This document shows, piece after piece, positions 8,865 through 19,258 of a stretch of 64,000 bases of DNA. The DNA is taken from assembly GCF_013364155.1 (NCBI RefSeq), contig NZ_CP054916.1:248001-312000 (forward strand), given 5' to 3'. The notes under the pieces are model-generated. The model had not been told where the DNA came from. It saw only the letters and a program-made list of their open reading frames with translations, and did not search any database. The stretch's first letter is position 1; the number at the start of each line of letters is the position of its first letter. A program made the translations under genes and the position numbers. Source of the DNA: Streptomyces sp. NA02950. Lineage in GTDB: Bacteria > Actinomycetota > Actinomycetes > Streptomycetales > Streptomycetaceae.

Positions 8865-9357
8865 CGATGGAGCCGACACGTCCCCGCCGGGCAAGACCTG
8901 GGTCCCCGCCGAGCGGGCCACCGACTGGCTCCCCCCGCCCGGTCATCGCGCTGCCCGGCATCGGCCGCGCCACGGCGCCGACGTCCGGCAGACCGCCCGC
9001 ACATCCTCGGCCAGGGCCAACGCCTGCGCCGGGAGCGGCAGACCGCGAGTCGGCTCACCCTCACGGTGCGCCGACCGCGGCTCCAGCACGCGCACGCGTG
9101 CGCCGCCGGAACCCACCCACCACTCACCCGCCCTCGCCGGGACCGCACTTGGCCTGCTGACCTCCCTCGGACCGCAGCGGGCACGCGTCCGCGCCTACGC
9201 GATCCGCGCCGACGGTCTGCTGCCGACCGCGTGCGCCTACTGGCAGCTCGCCCCGGATCCCGGCGACGCCCGGACCCGCGCGGCCGAAGCCGCCGCCGAC
9301 CGCGCCCGCCGACGCTTCGGACCAAAGGCCGTACGGCCAGTTGCTGTGGCGGACTGA
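8865..9357 (+). pseudogene. Frameshifted Y-family DNA polymerase (DinB-like) C-terminal remnant
   Basis: Pieces of a DinB/Pol IV-type polymerase can be read in order in different + frames: PPGKTWVPAERATDWL, then the helix-hairpin-helix segment VIALPGIGRATA, then RRERQTASRLTLTVRR (little-finger domain start), then ALAGTALGLLTSLGPQ with RARVRAYAIRADGLL, ending ADRARRRFGPKAVRP before TGA 9355-9357. The frame changes at least twice and the palm catalytic region is absent, so it is a decayed gene. The assignment is by recognition of these segments. Confidence 0.55.
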
Positions 9358-9478
9358 CCACGTGCGTGAACACCACGGCCACATGCTTTGATCAGCCCGA
9401 CCCGGGCCCTCGGTGGCGCAGTCGGCGGCGTCCCTCAGTACGAAGCGGCGAGTACCCGCACAAGCAGGTGGAAAACGA

Positions 9479-10129
9479 TCAGGGCCCGCTGATCCGAGCC
9501 AGTTCCACCGTCGTGGTGATCCGCGTGACGGCAGGCTTTCGGGGCACCGAACCGAACCCGAAGCGCACAGGCGGTTCGACGGACGCCATCACGCCGAGGT
9601 CCTGGTCTTCGAAGGCCGCCGAAACCGCGCGGATCGGTCTCTGATCCCGCGCGCCGTACCACTCACGGCGACCGCCGCCGGCGCTGCCGCGGGTCCGCAC
9701 CCCGTTCAGCAGCAGGCGGGCGGGCACGTCCGTCAACGCGCTCCATGCCGGACGGCGGGCGAGCGCGGCGGGCACAGCACGCAGCGCAAGCCCCACGGGG
9801 CCTCGCCGACCGGTGGTGAAGCGCACCTCCAGTTGTCCGGCACTGATGGTCCAGGTCTCCGCCTCGACGCTCACACGGACCGGGACGCTGCGCACCGTGT
9901 CGAAGGCGTAGGTGTCGGCGACGAAGTCCGCCGTCTGCCGCGTAGGAGCCAACAGCAGCCGTTCCCCGTTCGCTCGCTCGATCATCACGTCGCTGAACGA
10001 CCCGAACGGCGACCGCTCCCAGTGTCCGAGCACGATGCGCGTCCCGGAGGAAGTGCCCGTGCCCGCGATCCACCCTTCGAAGCGCAGCCGCGCGGGCCGG
10101 GTGGTCCTCCTGCCGCGTTTCCTGTTCAT
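9479..10129 (-). CDS. Hypothetical protein
   Basis: A 216-residue protein I do not recognise. It has a basic N terminus (MNRKRGRRTTRPARLRFEGW), then a mixed beta-rich region (IVLGHWERSPFGSFSDVMIE, TYAFDTVRSVPVRVSVE) and a Pro-Arg-rich end. There is no signal peptide or membrane helix. Ordinary composition over its whole length and a GGGAG six bases before the ATG support it as a real gene. Domain-wise it looks like a soluble beta-structured protein of the kind that binds a small ligand, but that is only an impression. Confidence 0.65.
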   Translation of the reverse strand: MNRKRGRRTTRPARLRFEGWIAGTGTSSGTRIVLGHWERSPFGSFSDVMIERANGERLLLAPTRQTADFVADTYAFDTVRSVPVRVSVEAETWTISAGQLEVRFTTGRRGPVGLALRAVPAALARRPAWSALTDVPARLLLNGVRTRGSAGGGRREWYGARDQRPIRAVSAAFEDQDLGVMASVEPPVRFGFGSVPRKPAVTRITTTVELARISGP

Positions 10130-10135
10130 CCTCAC

Positions 10136-10451
10136 TCCCGTCGCAGGTCCCGGGCGTGCCGGAGGGCAAGGACCTCAGGCGGTATCCGCCGGGGTGCTCT
10201 CCGCGGACTCTTCAAAACGCCGGGCCTGGGAGGCGAGTCCGCGGTGGCCCCATCGCGTCCTCGGGCACGCGGGGAGCCTCCTGCCAGGCTTGGAAATGGA
10301 ATCAAGCCTTTATCGTCAAATTCCTACCGTGCCTAGTGATCAGTTGCGGCAGTCGGAGGGGGAGGGCAATTCCCTCGAAGGGTGATTCGCCACCTCGTCT
10401 GCGGCTACCCGGCGAGAAGGTTTCCGCGCTCCATTGGAGGAGGTGGCCGAC
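10136..10451. other. Intergenic, no gene seen
   Basis: The stretch lies between the divergent hypothetical gene and the SPW protein. It must hold both promoters. I see no recognisable motif apart from the GGAGGAGG ribosome-binding site at its right end. Confidence 0.5.
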
Positions 10452-10883
10452 GTGGGAACGCCGACCTCACGAGAGATCGAGACTCATCCGGACATCGTGG
10501 CGCTGCGCACGCGATCCGAACAGGCCACGGTCACCCCGACCGGCCAGGGCATCGAGGCGCTCAGCCTGCTGACCGGTCTCTACATCGCGGCCTCGCCGTG
10601 GATCGTGGGCTTCAACGGTCTGGGCACTCTCGCGGTGAACAACCTCATCACCGGCATCGCCTTCGCCTTGCTGGCCATCGGGTTCGGTTCGGCCTTCGAA
10701 CGGACTCATGGCATGAGCTGGGCCGCGGCCGCCTTGGGGGTGTGGACGATCATCGCTCCCTGGGTGGTGTCCGGTCCAGTGGCGACCGCAGCCACCATCG
10801 CAAGCAACGTCGTCGCGGGCGCCCTCGCCGTCGCCTGCGCCGGTACGACAGCAGCCACGGGCGCAGCCGCGCTGCGCCGCTAG
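10452..10883 (+). CDS. SPW-repeat membrane protein
   Basis: A 143-residue membrane protein of the SPW repeat family, named after its Ser-Pro-Trp motif. Here the first repeat has ASPWIVGFN and the second IAPWVVSG, each within a pair of hydrophobic helices (four helices in total). The GTG at 10452 was preferred because GGAGGAGG sits 8 bases upstream; an in-frame TTG six codons earlier overlaps that box. The function of the family is unknown. Confidence 0.85.
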   Translation: MGTPTSREIETHPDIVALRTRSEQATVTPTGQGIEALSLLTGLYIAASPWIVGFNGLGTLAVNNLITGIAFALLAIGFGSAFERTHGMSWAAAALGVWTIIAPWVVSGPVATAATIASNVVAGALAVACAGTTAATGAAALRR

Positions 10884-11083
10884 GTGGTGGCGAGAAGGCC
10901 CGGTTCCGCGCCTGCGCCGTCGGCCGTCTCCCAGGTTGCCGACGACAGAGGCGTCGGCACTGCTGCGACCACCGGCCTGCTCCAGAAACGGGCGGCCCTG
11001 CCGCTGTGACGAGCGGGCCGGACCTGGCGCCGTCGAGAGAGGGCCGGCTCGTCCGGTCCGCTTGGCTCACCGTCCGGGGGAGG

Positions 11084-11575
11084 TCAGTCGCCTGTGGTGA
11101 TCTCGATGTGCCGGGGCTTGGCCTTCTCCACCTTGGGGATCCCGACGGTCAGCACGCCGTCGCGCAGGGCCGCGCTGACGCCTTCGGAGTTGACCTCGCC
11201 CGGGAGAAGGGCCCGGTACTCGAACCCGCCGGTACGGCGGGTGCCGCGCCGCAGGACGCCGGCCCGTTCGCGTTCCCTGAGCTCGCCGCTGATGACCAGT
11301 TCCTGCCCCACCATCTCGATGTCGATGTCCTCGCGCTTCGCGCCAGGGAGGTCGACCTCGATCTGGTAGGCGTCATCGGTCTCGGAGACATCGGCCAGCG
11401 GCGACCACGCCATCCCCGCGGTCACCGGCGCCAGGGTGCCACCCACCGTGGATTCCAGCAAGCTGCTCATGCGGCTGAACAGATCGTCGAACTCCGCGAG
11501 CGGACCAGCGGCCCAGCCCGGGGCACGACGTTCGGCCAGCGGCGCCCGGCTGCCGCGTCGCACAGGAAGCGTCAT
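11084..11575 (-). CDS. Hsp20 family small heat-shock protein (second copy)
   Basis: A 163-residue small heat-shock protein. It starts MTLPVRRGS, continues with a Phe-rich N-terminal arm (FDDLFSRMSSLLES), and then the alpha-crystallin domain: YQIEVDLPGAKREDIDIEM, LVISGELRERER, GGFEYRALLPGEV and DGVLTVGIPK. GGAGGT is 8 bases before the ATG. It differs clearly from the Hsp20 at 7.7 kb, so this is not a fresh duplication. Upstream DNA is AT-rich for this genome (ATATAGG, AATGAAATAG), consistent with a promoter. Confidence 0.92.
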   Translation of the reverse strand: MTLPVRRGSRAPLAERRAPGWAAGPLAEFDDLFSRMSSLLESTVGGTLAPVTAGMAWSPLADVSETDDAYQIEVDLPGAKREDIDIEMVGQELVISGELRERERAGVLRRGTRRTGGFEYRALLPGEVNSEGVSAALRDGVLTVGIPKVEKAKPRHIEITTGD

Positions 11576-11845
11576 TTTCGTTCACCTCCATCACCTATAT
11601 CCTCTACGTTCTATTTCATTCCCGGGTGCGGCGGCCTCCACACGACTGTCGTGCGGGGCCTCCAGCCTGCCCGGGACAGGCCGAAGCCAGCCGCCCAAGG
11701 GCCGCGTCGGTTGTCTCACCGACCCATCCAGGTTCTGGCCCGCACGGCCTGTGGCCGGAGGATCACGCGAACCACCAGACCGGGTGCGCCCGCCATCGGG
11801 ACGTGCCCGCAGCCGGGCAGCGGCACCGTCCGGGCCGCGGGGACC

Positions 11846-12008
11846 ATGGCATGGACCGAAGGAGCCACCGAGAAGACCGCGACGTGGGACGTCAGCGCCG
11901 CGCTCATCGTCGTGGCCGACCTCATCGGCGAAGATCTGACGGACCACATTCTGCTCCAGCTCCCCCGGGGGCTGCGACCTGCTGTTCGGCCGGCCACGAC
12001 CCATCTGA
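11846..12008 (+). pseudogene. DUF2267 C-terminal fragment, frameshifted
   Basis: MAWTEGATEKTATWDVSAAL and DLIGEDLTDHILLQLP align with the C-terminal third of the DUF2267 protein at 8.2-8.6 kb (WIEGATDQTAAWDVSAVL). One base change of frame after LQLPPG restores CDLLFGRPRPI and a TGA at 12006-12008. The N-terminal two thirds are absent. It is a broken paralogue next to the second Hsp20 gene. Confidence 0.7.
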
Positions 12009-12343
12009 CCGAGACAGGCCGTTGGCCAAGTCTTCGCCCCCGGAGGAGACGGCCTTGTGGACGGCCGGGTCGAAGGCCCCCGGCGACACGTTGGCCACTG
12101 CGTTCACGCCCACCGCGAGGCGATCGCGCCAGGAGCGCTTGCGGTAGTCGTACTGATCTTCAGCCGCTGCGGTCACTGCGCGTTCCTGTGGCCGTGCCCG
12201 CAGCACCTCCGGTCCGGAAGGCCGCGCCGGGCGGCGCGCGGTACGTCGGATGGCGCCACCGCGCCAGGGGGACATCCGGCAATCACGCTCGGCAGGCGCA
12301 CGAACTCCACGGCTGGTGGACCGTCACTTACTCGCCCAGGTGG
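12009..12343. other. Intergenic; possible unrecognised remnant
   Basis: No gene is assigned. A minus-strand frame around 12060-12200 reads DQYDYRKRSWRDRLAVGVN and then a Gly/Ala-rich piece. Its composition is more protein-like than the neighbours, but I cannot match it to a family and it has no good start. It may be a decayed gene. Confidence 0.3.
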
Positions 12344-13759
12344 TCAGTGAGCGAAGTCGAACCAGTTGACGTTCACGTAGCTGGCCGGCTGGCCGCTGCT
12401 GAAGGTCAGATAGACGTCGTGGGTGCCGGTGATGCCGCTGATGTTCGACGGGATCGTCTTCCAGCTCTGCCAGCCCCCGGTGTTCGCGAGCGCGAAGCTG
12501 CCGATCGGTGTGCTGGTGCGGCTGTCGAGCCGTATTTCGACCAGTCCGCTGACACCGTCGGTGGCGCCGCTGGCGACTCGGCCGCGGAACTGCGTCGCCG
12601 CGGTGGATCCGAAGTTGATGCCCTTGTAGAGCGCCCAGTCGCCGCCCGCCACCGTGGTCACGTCCTGGCCGCCGTCGGTATCGGAGGTGGTCTCGGTGGT
12701 CAGGCCCGCCTGGTCGTCGTAGGACTCGGCCTGGATCGCGCTGTAGGCGTCACGGTTGCCCGAGGGAGGCGTGCTGGAGGGCGGCGGAGTGGTCGGGGTC
12801 GGGCTGCTGCCGCTTGTCGACTTGAGCACCGAGACGTAGTCGACGACCAGTGGGTGTCCTGGCTCGGTGCCGCTGTCGGGGCCGCCGCCGAAGTTGTCGG
12901 GCATCGCGCCGCCCATGGAGACGTTCAGGATGACGAAGAAGCCGTGGTCGGTGGCGTTGTTCCAGGTCGTGGCGTCGACCTGATTCTCCCGTACGGTGTG
13001 GAAGTTGACCCCGTCCAGGTAGAAACGTATCTCCTGGGGGCTGGTGGACTTGTCCCACTCCACCGCGTAGGTATGGAAACCCGCCTGACAGGTCGTCCCG
13101 GAGCAGGCGCGCTGGCCGCCGATGCCGGATGTCTCGTTGCACGGGCCGCCGGGATTGGTGCCGCAGTGCATGGTGGCCCATGCATTGTTGAGGCCCTGGA
13201 CGTTCTCCATGATGTCCAGCTCGCCGATGCCGGGCCAGTTCCACCAGTTGCCGCGGTAGGGGGCGCCCAGCATCCAGAAGGCGGGCCAGTATCCCTTGGC
13301 GGCCGCGCCGGTCACATTCGGCATCTGGAGCCGCGCTTCGACCCGCAGCTTTCCGCCCGCGGGCGGCTGGAAGTCGGAGCGCTTGGTCTCGATGCGGCCC
13401 GAGGTCCAATTCCCGGAGCTGTCGCGCCGCGGGGTGATGCGCAGATTCCCGGAGCCGTCCAGCGAGACGTTGGAGGTGCTGTCGGTCATGGTCTCGACCT
13501 CGCCGGTACCGAAGTTGGCCGGACCGCCCGGATAGCTGGTGCCCGTCGTGTACTGCCAGTCAGCGGTATCGACCCCGGACCCCGCCGCACCGTTGAAGTC
13601 GTCGAGGAAGACCTGCGACCAGCCGTCGGGCGGCGCGGGCGCTGTCGCGTGGGCGGGCAGCGTGACGGCGGTGGCGGCGGCCGCCGCCAGGCTCAGCGTG
13701 CTGAGCACGGCGACGACCACTTTCCGGACAGGGCTGCGCCTGTGGGTACCTCTGCTCAT
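12344..13759 (-). CDS. Secreted GH16 beta-glucanase with CBM6-type module
   Basis: A 471-residue secreted glycoside hydrolase, probably an endo-1,3-beta-glucanase. It has a signal peptide of about 40 residues (basic MSRGTHRRSPVRK, a hydrophobic Ala-rich core, then AHATA). The GH16 catalytic domain runs to about residue 310, with the hallmark GELDIMEN giving nucleophile E180, D182 and acid/base E185. A Ser/Thr/Pro linker follows (about 312-335). The C-terminal part (IQAESYDDQAG to NWFDFAH) has the features of a carbohydrate-binding module of family 6. GGAAGAGG precedes the ATG. The palindrome 33 bases upstream fits sugar-responsive LacI-type control. It is probably unrelated to the peptide cluster. 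Confidence 0.92.
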   Translation of the reverse strand: MSRGTHRRSPVRKVVVAVLSTLSLAAAAATAVTLPAHATAPAPPDGWSQVFLDDFNGAAGSGVDTADWQYTTGTSYPGGPANFGTGEVETMTDSTSNVSLDGSGNLRITPRRDSSGNWTSGRIETKRSDFQPPAGGKLRVEARLQMPNVTGAAAKGYWPAFWMLGAPYRGNWWNWPGIGELDIMENVQGLNNAWATMHCGTNPGGPCNETSGIGGQRACSGTTCQAGFHTYAVEWDKSTSPQEIRFYLDGVNFHTVRENQVDATTWNNATDHGFFVILNVSMGGAMPDNFGGGPDSGTEPGHPLVVDYVSVLKSTSGSSPTPTTPPPSSTPPSGNRDAYSAIQAESYDDQAGLTTETTSDTDGGQDVTTVAGGDWALYKGINFGSTAATQFRGRVASGATDGVSGLVEIRLDSRTSTPIGSFALANTGGWQSWKTIPSNISGITGTHDVYLTFSSGQPASYVNVNWFDFAH

Positions 13760-13791
13760 GATGCCTCTTCCTGGGAGGGGTTGGTCGCCCA

Positions 13792-13803
13792 GAGAGCGCT
13801 CTC
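13792..13803. promoter_or_regulatory. LacI-type palindrome upstream of GH16 gene
   Basis: GAGAGCGCTCTC is a 12-bp perfect palindrome centred on CG, 33 bases upstream of the glucanase ATG. It closely resembles the GAGCGCTC core of actinobacterial LacI-family operators (CebR/CelR-like) that control polysaccharide hydrolases. Confidence 0.65.
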
Positions 13804-14229
13804 AGGACGGCTGCGCTGATAGTCGTCCCCGCTACTTCAAGCGTCAAGAGATTGCGCCAAGAACGGTCAGACAACGTTTTCTGAGGTCACTTCCTGAATA
13901 CGGTGACCGCAGAGGTTGAGGAGATCTTGTTCCATGGTGTGGCGGCCCTTGGTGCGGGGCTGACTCGCGGCCGCCGGCCACCTCACGCCATCCGCCCTCC
14001 GCGGGCCTCATGGCGCGGGTTTCACGCCCAGGGATGTGGCCGGGACACGTCGTCGCTCGAGGCGCGTTGATCGAGGTGGGGGCCGCAGCCGGACTGTGCC
14101 TGTACCCGGATGAGTACCACTGACGACGGCCGGACATCCCTGGCCCGGATACCAGTCCCGTCTCGCCGACCTGCGAAACCCTCGGACCCGTTCCGCTTCC
14201 CTCCACCGTCCCGGACGACGAGGGGTCCG
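13804..14229. other. Intergenic, probable left boundary of the peptide cluster
   Basis: The stretch lies between the glucanase promoter and the 3' end of the alpha/beta hydrolase. Open frames here have shadow-like composition. I see no gene, tRNA or attachment-site-like repeat. Confidence 0.45.
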
Positions 14230-15030
14230 CTATGCCGCGAAGAAGTCGGTCAGTGCCACGTTCACGGCCTCCGGACGCTCCAGGTAACCGTAGTGGCCGC
14301 AGCCGGGGATCTCGGTGTAGCGGGCCGATGGGATGGCCTCGGCGAGTTCCCGGGACAGATGCGGGCGGACGACCAGGTCGTCCTGGAAGCCGATGACGAG
14401 GCAGGGGCGGGCGATCTTCCGGTAGAGCGCAAGGCGGTTCGGGATGATCTCGATGCCCAGTTGCGCGCGGACCGCCGAGGGGTCGGGCGGGGACATCTCC
14501 AGGACACCGAGCCAGTCCCGGAGTCTCTCCTCGTCGTTGAGCGTGCGCGGGGAGAGGTTCTGGATCGCGAGCTGGTACGCCAAGAGGGCGGGCGGGAGTT
14601 TGACGCCGCTGTCGGCCCGCTCGAGGTCGGCCGCCGCCATGGCCCTCATCAGCGCGTCCGCGCGTCCGCTGCTCGACATCAGGACGGCCTGCGTGACGAG
14701 TTCGGGCCGGGCCAGGACGAGTTCCTGCGCGATGATCCCGCCCAGTGAGTGGCCCACCACCCGGCAGGGGCCCTGCCCGAGGTGTTCGATGAGACCGGCC
14801 ACATCCGCGACCATGTCGGCCAGGGTGAAGTCCCCGGGCTCCCCGGGACCGGCTCCGCTCCCCCGGTTGTCGAGGGCGACCACCCGGTAGCCGGCCGCGC
14901 GCAGCGCGGGCACCTGATGGGCGCGCCAGACGCGGCCCGGCGCGCCGGTTCCGGCCACCATCACCACCGGCTCTCCGCGGCCGTGGTCCTCGAAGCTGAC
15001 ATCGACTCCGTTGACGTGCGCCACCGGCAT
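14230..15030 (-). CDS. Alpha/beta-fold hydrolase
   Basis: A 266-residue alpha/beta hydrolase. The oxyanion/N-terminal region has MVAGTGAPGRVW and DNRGSG, the nucleophile elbow is GHSLGG (S95), and the catalytic His is H246 in GCGHYGYLERP; the acid is probably in GFQDDLVV. The ATG at 15030 was chosen because GGAGGGG lies 8 bases upstream and homologues begin near HVNGVDV. It is the last gene of the dpg run, separated from dpgD by two strong hairpins, so its expression may be lower. A role in cleaving an acyl-CoA or peptide thioester intermediate is possible but not shown; it is not one of the four known Dpg enzymes. Confidence 0.85.
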   Translation of the reverse strand: MPVAHVNGVDVSFEDHGRGEPVVMVAGTGAPGRVWRAHQVPALRAAGYRVVALDNRGSGAGPGEPGDFTLADMVADVAGLIEHLGQGPCRVVGHSLGGIIAQELVLARPELVTQAVLMSSSGRADALMRAMAAADLERADSGVKLPPALLAYQLAIQNLSPRTLNDEERLRDWLGVLEMSPPDPSAVRAQLGIEIIPNRLALYRKIARPCLVIGFQDDLVVRPHLSRELAEAIPSARYTEIPGCGHYGYLERPEAVNVALTDFFAA

Positions 15031-15063
15031 CGGCGTTTCCCCTCCCCCGTGTTCCTCCGCGGG

Positions 15064-15085
15064 GTCCCGCACGGTGGTGCGGGAC
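15064..15085 (-). terminator. Second hairpin between dpgD and hydrolase
   Basis: Perfect 9-bp arms GTCCCGCAC/GTGCGGGAC with a 4-base loop, in the leader of the hydrolase gene. It may be a terminator or may affect translation of the downstream gene. Confidence 0.4.
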
Positions 15086-15113
15086 TCGTTAAGCCTCCGG
15101 GTGCGTCGGCGGG

Positions 15114-17946
<2,833 letters not shown>

Positions 17947-17963
17947 GGTGTTCTCCCCCGTCG

Positions 17964-19148
17964 TCACCACTGCACCAGCGCCGTCTCGAGGGTGGACCCC
18001 GGGCCCATCGTCATGAGCACCCCGTAGTCGCCGGGCCGGGTCACCCGCTCGTCGAGAAGTCGTTCGTAGGAGTAGAGGAACGATCCGCTCGACACATTGC
18101 CGTGATCCCGCAGCACGCCGACGGTGTGCCGCAGGTCGTACCGGGTCAGCCCCAGGTTGACGGTGACCGCGTCGATGACCTTCTTGCCGCCGGAGTGCAC
18201 CAGCCAGTGGCGGATGTCGCCGCGGCGCAGCCCGGTGTCCGTCAGCAGCCGGTCGACCACGCTCTCGGCGTGGGCGCCGACGACGTACGGGATCTGCGGG
18301 TCGAGGTAGAAGCTGAACCGGTCCAGCTCACGGTCCCAGTCGTAGCGCATCGCGTCGATTGCGTCGGGGATGATGCAGCTGGCGAACTTCAGCACGGTCG
18401 GGCCCTCGCAGGGAGCCGACGCCTCGTCGCCGGGCCCGGACATCAGGGCGATGGCCCCCGCGCCGTCGCCGAAGAGGCTGTTGACGACCGCGGTGTGCAT
18501 CGAGGAGTCCATCGCGTACGCCGCGGAGCAGGCCTCCGTGCACAGGACGACGGCGAGTTCGCCGGGGTGGGCGGCGGACCAGCCGGCCACCACGTTCAGG
18601 GCGTTGAGCCCCGCGTTGCAGCCCATGCCGACGATGTCGCTGCGGCCGCAGTGCCGGTCGATGCCCAACTCACGGATCATCAGGGCGCTCAGACCCGGGG
18701 TGAGGAAGCCGGTGGAGGAGACGCAGCACAGGTGGCGCAGGTCGGAGAGTTCGGCACCGGCCCGCTTCAGGCAGGCGCGCAGCGCCTCGGCGCCCATCTC
18801 GACCGCCAGGGCCTTGTGCTTGTCCAGCAGATCGCCCTGCGGCTCCGGGTGGCGGACGCCGTCCCCGTCCGGCTCGGGCAGGGTCAGGTGGCGCCGTTCG
18901 ATGGCGCTGTTGCGGAAGACGGAGCTGATCCTGGCATCGGTGATGCCGAACGCGTCGAGCACTTCCTGCTGGGAGTAGACGGTGGACGAGGCGGCGGTGC
19001 CCACCCCGAGGATCCGCGGCCGGTAGGGCGTCTTCAGGACGCCGTCTCCGGTCAGGACGGCGGTGTCGAAGGCCTCGGCCTCCAGGGCCGTCGTCCGAAG
19101 GCCCTCCGGAGGATCGAGATTGATGGTCATCGGAACGTCCACCCCCAC
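17964..19148 (-). CDS. dpgA: DpgA, type III polyketide synthase making the Dpg ring
   Basis: A 394-residue chalcone-synthase-like type III PKS that condenses four malonyl-CoA to the 3,5-dihydroxyphenylacetyl skeleton. The catalytic triad is visible: C177 in GMGCNAGLN, H318 in LVHSGGKKV and N351 in DHGNVSSGS. Strong family segments include SSVFRNSAIERRHLTLP and MGPGSTLETALVQW at the C terminus. The GTG start giving MGVDVPM agrees with the start I recall for known DpgA proteins; an ATG six codons on is the alternative. It follows the hpgT fusion by 110 bases containing a hairpin, and dpgB starts about 18 bases after its stop. Confidence 0.97.
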   Translation of the reverse strand: MGVDVPMTINLDPPEGLRTTALEAEAFDTAVLTGDGVLKTPYRPRILGVGTAASSTVYSQQEVLDAFGITDARISSVFRNSAIERRHLTLPEPDGDGVRHPEPQGDLLDKHKALAVEMGAEALRACLKRAGAELSDLRHLCCVSSTGFLTPGLSALMIRELGIDRHCGRSDIVGMGCNAGLNALNVVAGWSAAHPGELAVVLCTEACSAAYAMDSSMHTAVVNSLFGDGAGAIALMSGPGDEASAPCEGPTVLKFASCIIPDAIDAMRYDWDRELDRFSFYLDPQIPYVVGAHAESVVDRLLTDTGLRRGDIRHWLVHSGGKKVIDAVTVNLGLTRYDLRHTVGVLRDHGNVSSGSFLYSYERLLDERVTRPGDYGVLMTMGPGSTLETALVQW

Positions 19149-19220
19149 ATGCGCGGTTTACTGCGCGGCCTTTGAGTATTGCTGCCGGTCACGTGCTTCG
19201 CCTTCCCGAGAGATGCCGAT

Positions 19221-19250
19221 GCCGGGGCGCCGTACAGTCCGGCGCCCGGC
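19221..19250 (-). terminator. Hairpin between hpgT fusion and dpgA
   Basis: GGCGCCG and CGGCGCC arms with a 7-base loop, extended at the base by GCCGG/CCGGC with one unpaired base. It begins 9 bases after the hpgT stop. It may attenuate read-through into dpgA or protect the upstream mRNA end. Confidence 0.4.
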
Positions 19251-19258
19251 TCCGTGCG

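Noticed and set aside
13844..14206. Open frame of 120 codons left of the hydrolase
   Set aside because: No ribosome-binding site and composition typical of noise; the region was left as intergenic.
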